NCBI GenBank assembly: GCA_963556195.1
Contig: CAUVYP010000579.1
Coordinates: 1,116,001 to 1,180,000 of the forward strand
DNA from: Sepiola atlantica
Taxonomy: Eukaryota; Mollusca; Cephalopoda; Sepiida; Sepiolidae
Reading direction: 5' to 3'
DNA: 64,000 bases
Shown here one piece after another: positions 26,094 to 39,671 of this stretch (position 1 is the first letter of the stretch; each line of letters opens with the position of its first letter). Both the position numbers and the translations under genes were made by a program. The notes under the pieces are model-generated. The model worked only from the letters and a program-made list of their open reading frames with translations, did not search any database and was not told the DNA's origin.

Positions 26094-27581
26094 TTGTTGA
26101 TGTTTTGCGTATTCAGTTTGTATCGACATATCTCCGGGAGTACAGGAGCTGAACTTCTGAAACTTGGTACTTCAGTAGAAAATGTGTGTCCGCTAATGTC
26201 TGCAAAGTTTCAGAGCACAATTTATATAAATGTGGAAGTTATAAACACAAGCGATATCAACTTAAAATCGCACTAAATTTTGTTGATGTTTTGCGTATTC
26301 AGTTTGTATCGACATATCTCCGGGAGTACAAGAGCTGAACTTCTGAAACTTGGTACTTCAGTAGAAAATGTGTGTCCGCTAATGTCTGCAAAGTTTCGGA
26401 GCACAATTCTTATAAATGTGGAAGTTATAAACAAAAGCGATATCAACTTAAAATCGCACTAAATTTTGTTGATGTTTTGCGTATTCAGTTTGTATCGACA
26501 TATCTCCGGGAGTACAAGAGCTGAACTTCTGAAACTTGGTACTTCAGTAGAAAATGTGTGTCCGCTAATGTCTGCAAAGTTTCGGAGCACAATTCTTATA
26601 AATGTGGAAGTTATTAACAAAAGACCTATCAACTTAAAATCGCACTAAATTTTGTTGATGTTTTGCGTATTCAGTTTGTATCGACATATCTCCGGGAGTA
26701 CAAGAGCTGAACTTCTGAAACTTGGTACTTCAGTAGAAAATGTGTGTCCGCTAATGTCTGCAAAGTTTCGGAGCACAATTCTTATAAATGTGGAAGTTAT
26801 AAACAAAAGCGATATCAACTTAAAATCGCACAAAATTTTGTTGATGTTTTGCGTATTCAGTTTGTATCGACATATCTCCGGGAGTACAAGAGCTGAACTT
26901 CTGAAACTTGGTACTTCAGTAGAAAATGTGTGTCCGCTAATGTCTGCAAAGTTTCAGAGCACAATTTATATAAATGTGGAAGTTATAAACACAAGCGATA
27001 TCAACTTAAAATCGCACTAAATTTTGTTGATGTTTTGCGTATTCAGTTTGTATCGACATATCTCCGGGAGTACAAGAGCTGAACTTCTGAAACTTGGTAC
27101 TTCAGTAGAAAATGTGTGTCCGCTAATGTCTGCAAAGTTTCGGAGCACAATTCTTATAAATGTGGAAGTTATAAACAAAAGCGATATCAACTTAAAATCG
27201 CACTAAATTTTGTTGATGTTTTGCGTATTCAGTTTGTATCGACATATCTCCGGGAGTACAAGAGCTGAACTTCTGAAACTTGGTACTTCAGTAGAAAATG
27301 TGTGTCCGCTAATGTCTGCAAAGTTTCGGAGCACAATTCTTATAAATGTGGAAGTTATTAACAAAAGACCTATCAACTTAAAATCGCACTAAATTTTGTT
27401 GATGTTTTGCGTATTCAGTTTGTATCGACATATCTCCGGGAGTACAAGAGCTGAACTTCTGAAACTTGGTACTTCAGTAGAAAATGTGTGTCCGCTAATG
27501 TCTGCAAAGTTTCGGAGCACAATTCTTATAAATGTGGAAGTTATAAACAAAAGCGATATCAACTTAAAATCGCACAAAATT
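26094..27581 (+). repeat. Tandem 4-monomer duplication Y G H G* (744 bp each)
   Basis: Monomers 26094-26837 and 26838-27581 have the same order and both end in G*. The first Y has acaggagct, while the second has the ordinary acaagagct but the same caatttatata, so the exchange point lies in the front half of the Y at 26838. Confidence 0.84.
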
Positions 27582-27767
27582 TTGTTGATGTTTTGCGTAT
27601 TCAGTTTGTATCGACATATCTCCGGGAGTACAAGAGCTGAACTTCTGAAACTTGGTACTTCAGTAGAAAATGTGTGTCCGCTAATGTCTGCAAAGTTTCG
27701 GAGCACAATTCTTATAAATGTGGAAGTTATTAACAAAAGATCTATCAACTTTAAATCGCACTAAATT
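27582..27767 (+). repeat. Hybrid monomer: P-like front, E-type rear
   Basis: The front has gcgtattcag and not the gcgaattcag of E, but the rear has aaaagatct, found otherwise only in the E at 22188. It follows a G*, as a P normally does. This is the join expected if a P and an E recombined with loss of about three monomers (558 bp). Confidence 0.8.
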
Positions 27768-30700
27768 TTGTTTATGTTTTGCGTATTCAGTTTGTATCGA
27801 CATATCTCCGGGAGTACAAGAGCTGACCTTCTGAAACTTCGTACATCAGTGGAAAATGTGTGTCCGCTATTGTCTGCAAAGTTTCGGAGCACAATTCTCA
27901 TAAATGTGGAAGTTATAAACGAAAGCGATATCAACTTAAAATCGCACTAAATTTTGTTGATGTTTTGCGTATTCAGTTTGTATCGACATATCTCCGGGAG
28001 TACAAGAGCTGAACTTCTGAAACTTGGTACTTCAGTAGAAAATGTGTGTCCGCTAATGTCTGCAAAGTTACGGAGCACAATTCTTATAAATGTGGAAGTT
28101 ATAAACACAAGCGATATCAACTTAAAATCGCACTAAATTTTGTTGATGTTTTGCGTATTCAGTTTGTATCGACATATCTCCGGGAGTACAAGAGCTGAAC
28201 TTCTGAAACTTGGTACTTCAGTAGAAAATGTGTGTCCGCTAATGTCTGCAAAGTTTCGGAGCACAATTCTTATAAATGTGGAAGTTATAAACAAAAGCGA
28301 TATCAACTTAAAATCGCACAAAATTTTGTTGATGTTTTGCGTATTCAGTTTGTATCGACATATCTCCGGGAGTACAAGAGCAGAACTTCTGAAACTTGGT
28401 ACTTCAGTAGAAAATGTGTGTCCGCTAATGTCTGCAAAGTTTCGGAGCACAATTCTTATAAATGTGGAAGTTATTAACACAAGCGATATACCTTTTAAAT
28501 CGCACTAAATTTTGTTGATGTTTTGCGTATTCAGTTTGTATCGACATATCTCCGGGAGTACAAGAGCTGAACTTCTGAAACTTGGTACTTCAGTAGAAAA
28601 TGTGTGTCCGCTAATGTCTGCAAAGTTTCAGAGCACAATTCTTATAAATGTGGAAGTTATAAACAAAAGCGATATCAACTTAAAATCGCACTAAATTTTG
28701 TTGATGTTTTGCGTATTCAGTTTGTATCGACATATCTCCGGGAGTACAAGAGCTGAACTTCTGAAACTTGGTACTTCAGTAGAAAATGTGTGTCCGCTAA
28801 TGTCTGCAAAGTTTCAGAGCACAATTCTTATAAATGTGGAAGTTATAAACACAAGCGATATCAACTTAAAATCGCACTAAATTTTGTTGATGTTTTGCGA
28901 ATTCAGTTTGTATCGACATATCTCCGGGAGTACAAGAGCTGAACTTCTGAAACTTGGTACTTCAGTAGAAAATGTGTGTCCGCTAATGTCTGCAAAGTTT
29001 CGGAGCACAATTCTTATAAATGTGGAAGTTATTAACAAAAGACCTATCAACTTTAAATCGCACTAAATTTTGTTTATGTTTTGCGTATTCAGTTTGTATC
29101 GACATATCTCCGGGAGTACAAGAGCTGACTTTCTGAAACTTCGTACATCAGTAGAAAATGTGTGTCCGCTATTGTCTGCAAAGTTTCGGAGCACAATTCT
29201 CATAAATGTGGAAGTTATAAACGAAAGCGATATCAACTTAAAATCGCACTAAATTTTGTTGATGTTTTGCGTATTCAGTTTGTATCGACATATCTCCGGG
29301 AGTACAAGAGCTGAACTTCTGAAACTTGGTACTTCAGTAGAAAATGTGTGTCCGCTAATGTCTGCAAAGTTACGGAGCACAATTCTTATAAATGTGGAAG
29401 TTATAAACACAAGCGATATCAACTTAAAATCGCACTAAATTTTGTTGATGTTTTGCGTATTCAGTTTGTATCGACATATCTCCGGGAGTACAAGAGCTGA
29501 ACTTCTGAAACTTGGTACTTTAGTAGAAAATGTGTGTCCGCTAATGTCTGCAAAGTTTCGGAGCACAATTCTTATAAATGTGGAAGTTATAAACAAAAGC
29601 GATATCAACTTAAAATCGCACTAAATTTTGTTGATGTTTTGCGTATTCAGTTTGTATCGACATATCTCCGGGAGTACAAGAGCTGAACTTCTAAAACTTG
29701 GTACTTCAGTAGAAAATGTGTGTCCGCTAATGTCTGCAAAGTTTCGGAGCACAATTCTTATAAATGTGGAAGTTATTAACACAAGCGATATACCTTTTAA
29801 ATCGCACTAAATTTTGTTGATGTTTTGCGTATTCAGTTTGTATCGACATATCTCCGGGAGTACAAGAGCTGAACTTCTGAAACTTGGTACTTCAGTAGAA
29901 AATGTGTGTCCGCTAATGTCTGCAAAGTTTCAGAGCACAATTCTTATAAATGTGGAAGTTATAAACAAAAGCGATATCAACTTAAAATCGCACTAAATTT
30001 TGTTGATGTTTTGCGTATTCAGTTAGTATCGACATATCTCCGGGAGTACAAGAGCTGAACTTCTGAAACTTGGTACTTCAGTAGAAAATGTGTGTCCGCT
30101 AATGTCTGCAAAGTTTCAGAGCACAATTCTTATAAATGTGGAAGTTATAACCACAAGCGATATCAACTTAAAATCGCACTAAATTTTGCAGATGTTTTGC
30201 GAATTCAGTTTGTATCGACATATCTCCGGGAGTACAAGAGCTGACCTTCTGAAACTTCGTACATCGGTAGAAAATGTGTGTCCGCTATTGTCTGCAAAGT
30301 TTCGGAGCACAATTCTCATAAATGTGGAAGTTATAAACGAAAGCGATATCAACTTAAAATCGCACTAAATTTTGTTGATGTTTTGCGTATTCAGTTTGTA
30401 TCGACATATAACCGGGAGTACAAGAGCTGAACTTCTGAAACTTGGTACTTCAGTAGAAAATGTGTGTCCGCTAATGTCTGCAAAGTTTCGGAGCACAATT
30501 CTTAATAATGTGGAAGTTATTAACAAAAGACCTATCAACTTTAAATCGCACTAAATTTTGTTTATGTTTTGCGTATTCAGTTTGTATCGACATATCTCCG
30601 GGAGTACAAGAGCTGACTTTCTGAAACTTCGTACATCAGTAGAAAATGTGTGTCCGCTAATGTCTGCAAAGTTTCGGAGCACAATTCTCATAAATGTGGA

Positions 30701-32417
30701 AGTTATAAACGAAAGCGATATCAACTTAAAATCGCACTAAATTTTGTTGATGTTTTGCGTATTCAGTTAATATCGACATATCTCCGGGAGTACAAGAGCT
30801 GAACTTCTGAAACTTGGTACTTCAGTAGAAAATGTGTGTCCGCTAATGTCTGCAAAGTTACGGAGCACAATTCTTATAAATGTGGAAGTTATAAACACAA
30901 GCGATATCAACTTAAAATCGCACTAAATTTTGTTGATGTTTTGCGTATTCAGTTTGTATCGACATATCTCCGGGAGTACAAGAGCTGAACTTCTGAAACT
31001 TGGTACTTCAGTAGAAAATGTGTGTCCGCTAATGTCTGCAAAGTTTCGGAGCACAATTCTTATAAATGTGGAAGTTATAAACAAAAGCGATATCAACTTA
31101 AAATCGCACTAAATTTTGTTGATGTTTTGCGTATTCAGTTTGTATCGACATATCTCCGGGAGTACAAGAGCTGAACTTCTAAAACTTGGTACTTCAGTAG
31201 AAAATGTGTGTCCGCTAATGTCTGCAAAGTTTCGGAGCACAATTCTTATAAATGTGGAAGTTATTAACACAAGCGATATACCTTTTAAATCGCACTAAAT
31301 TTTGTTGATGTTTTGCGTATTCAGTTTGTATCGACATATCTCCGGGAGTACAAGAGCTGAACTTCTGAAACTTGGTACTTCAGTAGAAAATGTGTGTCCG
31401 CTAATGTCTGCAAAGTTACGGAGCACAATTCTTATAAATGTGGAAGTTATAAACACAAGCGATATCAACTTAAAATCGCACTAAATTTTGTTGATGTTTT
31501 GCGTATTCAGTTTGTATCGACATATCTCCGGGAGTACAAGAGCTGAACTTCTGAAACTTGGTACTTCAGTAGAAAATGTGTGTCCGCTAATGTCTGCAAA
31601 GTTTCGGAGCACAATTCTTATAAATGTGGAAGTTATAAACAAAAGCGATATCAACTTAAAATCGCACTAAATTTTGTTGATGTTTTGCGTATTCAGTTTG
31701 TATCGACATATCTCCGGGAGTACAAGAGCTGAACTTCTGAAACTTGGTACTTCAGTAGAAAATGTGTGTCCGCTAATGTCTGCGAAGTTTCAGAGCACAA
31801 TTCTTATAAATGTGGAAGTTATAAACAAAAGCGATATCAACTTAAAATCGCACTAAATTTTGTTGATGTTTTGCGTATTCAGTTTGTATCGACATATCTC
31901 CGGGAGTACAAGAGCTGAACTTCTTAAACTTGGTACTTCAGTAGAAAATGTGTGTCCGCTAATGTCTGCAAAGTTTCAGAGCACAATTTGTATAAATGTG
32001 GACGTTATAAACACAAGCGATATCAACTTAAAATCGCACTAAATTTTGTTGATGTTTTGCGTATTCAGTTTGTATCGACATATCTCCGGGAGTACAAGAG
32101 CTGAACTTCTGAAACTTGGTACTTCAGTAGAAAATGTGTGTCCGCTAATGTCTGCAAAGTTTCGGAGCACAATTCTTATAAATGTGGAAGTTATAAACAA
32201 AAGCGATATCAACTTAAAATCGCACTAAATTTTGTTGATGTTTTGCGTATTCAGTTTGTATCGACATATCTCCGGGAGTACAAGAGCTGAACTTCTGAAA
32301 CTTGGTACTTCAGTAGAAAATGTGTGTCCGCTAATGTCTGCAAAGTTTCGGAGCACAATTCTTAATAATGTGGAAGTTATTAACAAAAGACCTATCAACT
32401 TAAAATCGCACTAAATT
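27768..32417 (+). repeat. 25-monomer duplication, copy 1 (4650 bp)
   Basis: The order is D L G* P Qk Qt E D' L G P Qk Qt X J D' L G P L G Qk C G J. Markers are gtggaaaatg, gagcagaac, gtactttag, cttctaaaac, agttagtatc with ataaccaca, ttgcagatg, catataaccggg, agttaatatc, tctgcgaag and gtggacgtt. All recur in order in the next 4650 bp. Confidence 0.93.
30186..30371 (+). repeat. X monomer: E front joined to D rear
   Basis: The front has ttgcagatg and the EcoRI site gcgaattcag of E. The rear has agctgacctt, cttcgtacat, ctattg and aacgaaagc of D. It takes the place of the E-D pair, so it looks like a one-monomer deletion product that later spread with its higher-order unit. Other copies start at 34836, 43578, 47112, 51576, 52691 and 56039; the last three also have cgccctaaat. 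Confidence 0.88.
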
Positions 32418-35400
32418 TTGTTTATGTTTTGCGTATTCAGTTTGTATCGACATATCTCCGGGAGTACAAGAGCTGACCTTCTGAAACTTCGTACATCAGT
32501 GGAAAATGTGTGTCCGCTATTGTCTGCAAAGTTTCGGAGCACAATTCTCATAAATGTGGAAGTTATAAACGAAAGCGATATCAACTTAAAATCGCACTAA
32601 ATTTTGTTGATGTTTTGCGTATTCAGTTTGTATCGACATATCTCCGGGAGTACAAGAGCTGAACTTCTGAAACTTGGTACTTCAGTAGAAAATGTGTGTC
32701 CGCTAATGTCTGCAAAGTTACGGAGCACAATTCTTATAAATGTGGAAGTTATAAACACAAGCGATATCAACTTAAAATCGCACTAAATTTTGTTGATGTT
32801 TTGCGTATTCAGTTTGTATCGACATATCTCCGGGAGTACAAGAGCTGAACTTCTGAAACTTGGTACTTCAGTAGAAAATGTGTGTCCGCTAATGTCTGCA
32901 AAGTTTCGGAGCACAATTCTTATAAATGTGGAAGTTATAAACAAAAGCGATATCAACTTAAAATCGCACAAAATTTTGTTGATGTTTTGCGTATTCAGTT
33001 TGTATCGACATATCTCCGGGAGTACAAGAGCAGAACTTCTGAAACTTGGTACTTCAGTAGAAAATGTGTGTCCGCTAATGTCTGCAAAGTTTCGGAGCAC
33101 AATTCTTATAAATGTGGAAGTTATTAACACAAGCGATATACCTTTTAAATCGCACTAAATTTTGTTGATGTTTTGCGTATTCAGTTTGTATCGACATATC
33201 TCCGGGAGTACAAGAGCTGAACTTCTGAAACTTGGTACTTCAGTAGAAAATGTGTGTCCGCTAATGTCTGCAAAGTTTCAGAGCACAATTCTTATAAATG
33301 TGGAAGTTATAAACAAAAGCGATATCAACTTAAAATCGCACTAAATTTTGTTGATGTTTTGCGTATTCAGTTTGTATCGACATATCTCCGGGAGTACAAG
33401 AGCTGAACTTCTGAAACTTGGTACTTCAGTAGAAAATGTGTGTCCGCTAATGTCTGCAAAGTTTCAGAGCACAATTCTTATAAATGTGGAAGTTATAAAC
33501 ACAAGCGATATCAACTTAAAATCGCACTAAATTTTGTTGATGTTTTGCGAATTCAGTTTGTATCGACATATCTCCGGGAGTACAAGAGCTGAACTTCTGA
33601 AACTTGGTACTTCAGTAGAAAATGTGTGTCCGCTAATGTCTGCAAAGTTTCGGAGCACAATTCTTATAAATGTGGAAGTTATTAACAAAAGACCTATCAA
33701 CTTTAAATCGCACTAAATTTTGTTTATGTTTTGCGTATTCAGTTTGTATCGACATATCTCCGGGAGTACAAGAGCTGACTTTCTGAAACTTCGTACATCA
33801 GTAGAAAATGTGTGTCCGCTATTGTCTGCAAAGTTTCGGAGCACAATTCTCATAAATGTGGAAGTTATAAACGAAAGCGATATCAACTTAAAATCGCACT
33901 AAATTTTGTTGATGTTTTGCGTATTCAGTTTGTATCGACATATCTCCGGGAGTACAAGAGCTGAACTTCTGAAACTTGGTACTTCAGTAGAAAATGTGTG
34001 TCCGCTAATGTCTGCAAAGTTACGGAGCACAATTCTTATAAATGTGGAAGTTATAAACACAAGCGATATCAACTTAAAATCGCAATAAATTTTGTTGATG
34101 TTTTGCGTATTCAGTTTGTATCGACATATCTCCGGGAGTACAAGAGCTGAACTTCTGAAACTTGGTACTTTAGTAGAAAATGTGTGTCCGCTAATGTCTG
34201 CAAAGTTTCGGAGCACAATTCTTATAAATGTGGAAGTTATAAACAAAAGCGATATCAACTTAAAATCGCACTAAATTTTGTTGATGTTTTGCGTATTCAG
34301 TTTGTATCGACATATCTCCGGGAGTACAAGAGCTGAACTTCTAAAACTTGGTACTTCAGTAGAAAATGTGTGTCCGCTAATGTCTGCAAAGTTTCGGAGC
34401 ACAATTCTTATAAATGTGGAAGTTATTAACACAAGCGATATACCTTTTAAATCGCACTAAATTTTGTTGATGTTTTGCGTATTCAGTTTGTATCGACATA
34501 TCTCCGGGAGTACAAGAGCTGAACTTCTGAAACTTGGTACTTCAGTAGAAAATGTGTGTCCGCTAATGTCTGCAAAGTTTCAGAGCACAATTCTTATAAA
34601 TGTGGAAGTTATAAACAAAAGCGATATCAACTTAAAATCGCACTAAATTTTGTTGATGTTTTGCGTATTCAGTTAGTATCGACATATCTCCGGGAGTACA
34701 AGAGCTGAACTTCTGAAACTTGGTACTTCAGTAGAAAATGTGTGTCCGCTAATGTCTGCAAAGTTTCAGAGCACAATTCTTATAAATGTGGAAGTTATAA
34801 CCACAAGCGATATCAACTTAAAATCGCACTAAATTTTGCAGATGTTTTGCGAATTCAGTTTGTATCGACATATCTCCGGGAGTACAAGAGCTGACCTTCT
34901 GAAACTTCGTACATCGGTAGAAAATGTGTGTCCGCTATTGTCTGCAAAGTTTCGGAGCACAATTCTCATAAATGTGGAAGTTATAAACGAAAGCGATATC
35001 AACTTAAAATCGCACTAAATTTTGTTGATGTTTTGCGTATTCAGTTTGTATCGACATATAACCGGGAGTACAAGAGCTGAACTTCTGAAACTTGGTACTT
35101 CAGTAGAAAATGTGTGTCCGCTAATGTCTGCAAAGTTTCGGAGCACAATTCTTAATAATGTGGAAGTTATTAACAAAAGACCTATCAACTTTAAATCGCA
35201 CTAAATTTTGTTTATGTTTTGCGTATTCAGTTTGTATCGACATATCTCCGGGAGTACAAGAGCTGACTTTCTGAAACTTCGTACATCAGTAGAAAATGTG
35301 TGTCCGCTATTGTCTGCAAAGTTTCGGAGCACAATTCTCATAAATGTGGAAGTTATAAACGAAAGCGATATCAACTTAAAATCGCACTAAATTTTGTTGA

Positions 35401-37067
35401 TGTTTTGCGTATTCAGTTAATATCGACATATCTCCGGGAGTACAAGAGCTGAACTTCTGAAACTTGGTACTTCAGTAGAAAATGTGTGTCCGCTAATGTC
35501 TGCAAAGTTACGGAGCACAATTCTTATAAATGTGGAAGTTATAAACACAAGCGATATCAACTTAAAATCGCACTAAATTTTGTTGATGTTTTGCGTATTC
35601 AGTTTGTATCGACATATCTCCGGGAGTACAAGAGCTGAACTTCTGAAACTTGGTACTTCAGTAGAAAATGTGTGTCCGCTAATGTCTGCAAAGTTTCGGA
35701 GCACAATTCTTATAAATGTGGAAGTTATAAACAAAAGCGATATCAACTTAAAATCGCACTAAATTTTGTTGATGTTTTGCGTATTCAGTTTGTATCGACA
35801 TATCTCCGGGAGTACAAGAGCTGAACTTCTAAAACTTGGTACTTCAGTAGAAAATGTGTGTCCGCTAATGTCTGCAAAGTTTCGGAGCACAATTCTTATA
35901 AATGTGGAAGTTATTAACACAAGCGATATACCTTTTAAATCGCACTAAATTTTGTTGATGTTTTGCGTATTCAGTTTGTATCGACATATCTCCGGGAGTA
36001 CAAGAGCTGAACTTCTGAAACTTGGTACTTCAGTAGAAAATGTGTGTCCGCTAATGTCTGCAAAGTTACGGAGCACAATTCTTATAAATGTGGAAGTTAT
36101 AAACACAAGCGATATCAACTTAAAATCGCACTAAATTTTGTTGATGTTTTGCGTATTCAGTTTGTATCGACATATCTCCGGGAGTACAAGAGCTGAACTT
36201 CTGAAACTTGGTACTTCAGTAGAAAATGTGTGTCCGCTAATGTCTGCAAAGTTTCGGAGCACAATTCTTATAAATGTGGAAGTTATAAACAAAAGCGATA
36301 TCAACTTAAAATCGCACTAAATTTTGTTGATGTTTTGCGTATTCAGTTTGTATCGACATATCTCCGGGAGTACAAGAGCTGAACTTCTGAAACTTGGTAC
36401 TTCAGTAGAAAATGTGTGTCCGCTAATGTCTGCGAAGTTTCAGAGCACAATTCTTATAAATGTGGAAGTTATAAACAAAAGCGATATCAACTTAAAATCG
36501 CACTAAATTTTGTTGATGTTTTGCGTATTCAGTTTGTATCGACATATCTCCGGGAGTACAAGAGCTGAACTTCTTAAACTTGGTACTTCAGTAGAAAATG
36601 TGTGTCCGCTAATGTCTGCAAAGTTTCAGAGCACAATTTGTATAAATGTGGACGTTATAAACACAAGCGATATCAACTTAAAATCGCACTAAATTTTGTT
36701 GATGTTTTGCGTATTCAGTTTGTATCGACATATCTCCGGGAGTACAAGAGCTGAACTTCTGAAACTTGGTACTTCAGTAGAAAATGTGTGTCCGCTAATG
36801 TCTGCAAAGTTTCGGAGCACAATTCTTATAAATGTGGAAGTTATAAACAAAAGCGATATCAACTTAAAATCGCACTAAATTTTGTTGATGTTTTGCGTAT
36901 TCAGTTTGTATCGACATATCTCCGGGAGTACAAGAGCTGAACTTCTGAAACTTGGTACTTCAGTAGAAAATGTGTGTCCGCTAATGTCTGCAAAGTTTCG
37001 GAGCACAATTCTTAATAATGTGGAAGTTATTAACAAAAGACCTATCAACTTAAAATCGCACTAAATT
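32418..37067 (+). repeat. 25-monomer duplication, copy 2 (4650 bp)
   Basis: All 25 monomers match copy 1 in type and private markers. I noticed two differences: cgcaataaat at the end of the L at 33906 against cgcactaaat at 29256, and ctattg in the D' at 35208 against ctaatg at 30558. This is the largest and least diverged duplication in the window and probably one of the youngest. Confidence 0.93.
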
Positions 37068-39671
37068 TTGTTTATGTTTTGCGTATTCAGTTTGTATCGA
37101 CATATCTCCGGGAGTACAAGAGCTGAACTTCTGAAACTTGGTACTTCAGTAGAAAATGTGTGTCCGCTAATGTCTGCAAAGTTTCAGAGCACAATTCTTA
37201 TAAATGTGGAAGTTATAAACAAAAGCGATATCAACTTAAAATCGCACTAAATTTTGTTGATGTTTTGCGTATTCAGTTTGTATCGACATATCTCCGGGAG
37301 TACAAGAGCTGAACTTCTGAAACTTGGTACTTCAGTAGAAAATGTGTGTCCGCTAATGTCTGCAAAGTTTCAGAGCACAATTTATATAAATGTGGAAGTT
37401 ATAAACACAAGCGATATCAACTTAAAATCGCACTAAATTTTGTTGATGTTTTGCGTATTCAGTTTGTATCGACATATCTCCGGGAGTACAAGAGCTGAAC
37501 TTCTGAAACTTGGTACTTCAGTAGAAAATGTGTGTCCGCTAATGTCTGCAAAGTTTCGGAGCACAATTCTTATAAATGTGGAAGTTATAAACAAAAGCGA
37601 TATCAACTTAAAATCGCACTAAATTTTGTTGATGTTTTGCGTATTCAGTTTGTATCGACATATCTCCGGGAGTACAAGAGCTGAACTTCTGAAACTTGGT
37701 ACTTCAGTAGAAAATGTGTGTCCGCTAATGTCTGCAAAGTTTCGGAGCACAATTCTTATAAATGTGGAAGTTATTAACAAAAGACCTATCAACTTAAAAT
37801 CGCACTAAATTTTGTTGATGTTTTGCGTATTCAGTTTGTATCGACATATCTCCGGGAGTACAAGAGCTGAACTTCTGAAACTTGGTACTTCAGTAGAAAA
37901 TGTGTGTCCGCTAATGTCTGCAAAGTTTCGGAGCACAATTCTTATAAATGTGGAAGTTATAAACAAAAGCGATATCAACTTAAAATCGCACAAAATTTTG
38001 TTGATGTTTTGCGTATTCAGTTTGTATCGACATATCTCCGGGAGTACAAGAGCTGAACTTCTGAAACTTGGTACTTCAGTAGAAAATGTGTGTCCGCTAA
38101 TGTCTGCAAAGTTTCGGAGCACAATTCTTATAAATGTGGAAGTTATTAACACAAGCGATATACCTTTTAAATCGCACTAAATTTTGTTGATGTTTTGCGT
38201 ATTCAGTTTGTATCGACATATCTCCGGGAGTACAAGAGCTGAACTTCTGAAACTTGGTACTTCAGTAGAAAATGTGTGTCCGCTAATGTCTGCAAAGTTT
38301 CAGAGCACAATTCTTATAAATGTGGAAGTTATAAACAAAAGCGATATCAACTTAAAATCGCACTAAATTTTGTTGATGTTTTGCGTATTCAGTTTGTATC
38401 GACATATCTCCGGGAGTACAAGAGCTGAACTTCTGAAACTTGGTACTTCAGTAGAAAATGTGTGTCCGCTAATGTCTGCAAAGTTTCAGAGCACAATTCT
38501 TATAAATGTGGAAGTTATAAACACAAGCGATATCAACTTAAAATCGCACTAAATTTTGTTGATGTTTTGCGAATTCAGTTTGTATCGACATATCTCCGGG
38601 AGTACAAGAGCTGAACTTCTGAAACTTGGTACTTCAGTAGAAAATGTGTGTCCGCTAATGTCTGCAAAGTTTCGGAGCACAATTCTTATAAATGTGGAAG
38701 TTATTAACAAAAGACCTATCAACTTTAAATCGCACTAAATTTTGTTTATGTTTTGCGTATTCAGTTTGTATCGACATATCTCCGGGAGTACAAGAGCTGA
38801 CCTTCTGAGACTTCGTACATCAGTGGAAAATGTGTGTCCGCTATTGTCTGCAAAGTTTCGGAGCACAATTCTCATAAATGTGGAAGTTATAAACGAAAGC
38901 GATATCAACTTAAAATCGCACTAAATTTTGTTGATGTTTTGCGTATTCAGTTTGTATCGACATATCTCCGGGAGTACAAGAGCTGAACTTCTGAAACTTG
39001 GTACTTCAGTAGAAAATGTGTGTCCGCTAATGTCTGCAAAGTTACGGAGCACAATTCTTATAAATGTGGAAGTTATAAACACAAGCGATATCAACTTAAA
39101 ATCGCACTAAATTTTGTTGATGTTTTGCGTATTCAGTTTGTATCGACATATCTCCGGGAGTACAAGAGCTGAACTTCTGAAACTTGGTACTTCAGTAGAA
39201 AATGTGTGTCCGCTAATGTCTGCAAAGTTTCGGAGCACAATTCTTATAAATGTGGAAGTTATAAACAAAAGCGATATCAACTTAAAATCGCACAAAATTT
39301 TGTTGATGTTTTGCGTATTCAGTTTGTATCGACATATCTCCGGGAGTACAAGAGCTGAACTTCTGAAACTTGGTACTTCAGTAGAAAATGTGTGTCCGCT
39401 AATGTCTGCAAAGTTTCGGAGCACAATTCTTATAAATGTTGAAGTTATTAACACAAGCGATATACCTTTTAAATCGCACTAAATTTTGTTGATGTTTTGC
39501 GTATTCAGTTTGTATCGACATATCTCCGGGAGTACAAGAGCTGAACTTCTGAAACTTGGTACTTCAGTAGAAAATGTGTGTCCGCTAATGTCTGCAAAGT
39601 TTCAGAGCACAATTCTTATAAATGTGGAAGTTATAAACAAAAGCGATATCAACTTAAAATCGCACTAAATT
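37068..39671 (+). repeat. K monomer, then 13-monomer duplication copy 1
   Basis: K at 37068 continues the J-K-Y-G-H-G* order known from 20514 onward. The duplicated part begins at 37254: Y G H G* P Qk Qt E D L G* P Qk, 2418 bp. Private changes are ctgagactt in D (38742) and aaatgttgaag in P (39300). Confidence 0.86.

Larger units (their letters stand above)
24420..29627 (+). repeat. 28-monomer duplication, copy 2, rearranged
   Basis: Monomers 24420-26837 match 19212-21629 one for one at an offset of 5208 bp, including aaaatttcac, gtggacgtt and acaggagct. Next comes an extra Y G H G* (26838-27581). The P Qk Qt E of copy 1 is then reduced to one hybrid at 27582, after which D L G* P Qk Qt E D' L G match again at an offset of 5394 bp. 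The K at 25908 has private changes (aatttcgtttatg and tttatcg). Confidence 0.84.

Noticed and set aside
27768..37067. Assembly artefact as the cause of the 4650-bp duplication
   Set aside because: Not excluded, but two base differences and a distinct join (J followed by D at 32418) argue that the assembler saw two real copies. Spanning long reads would settle it.
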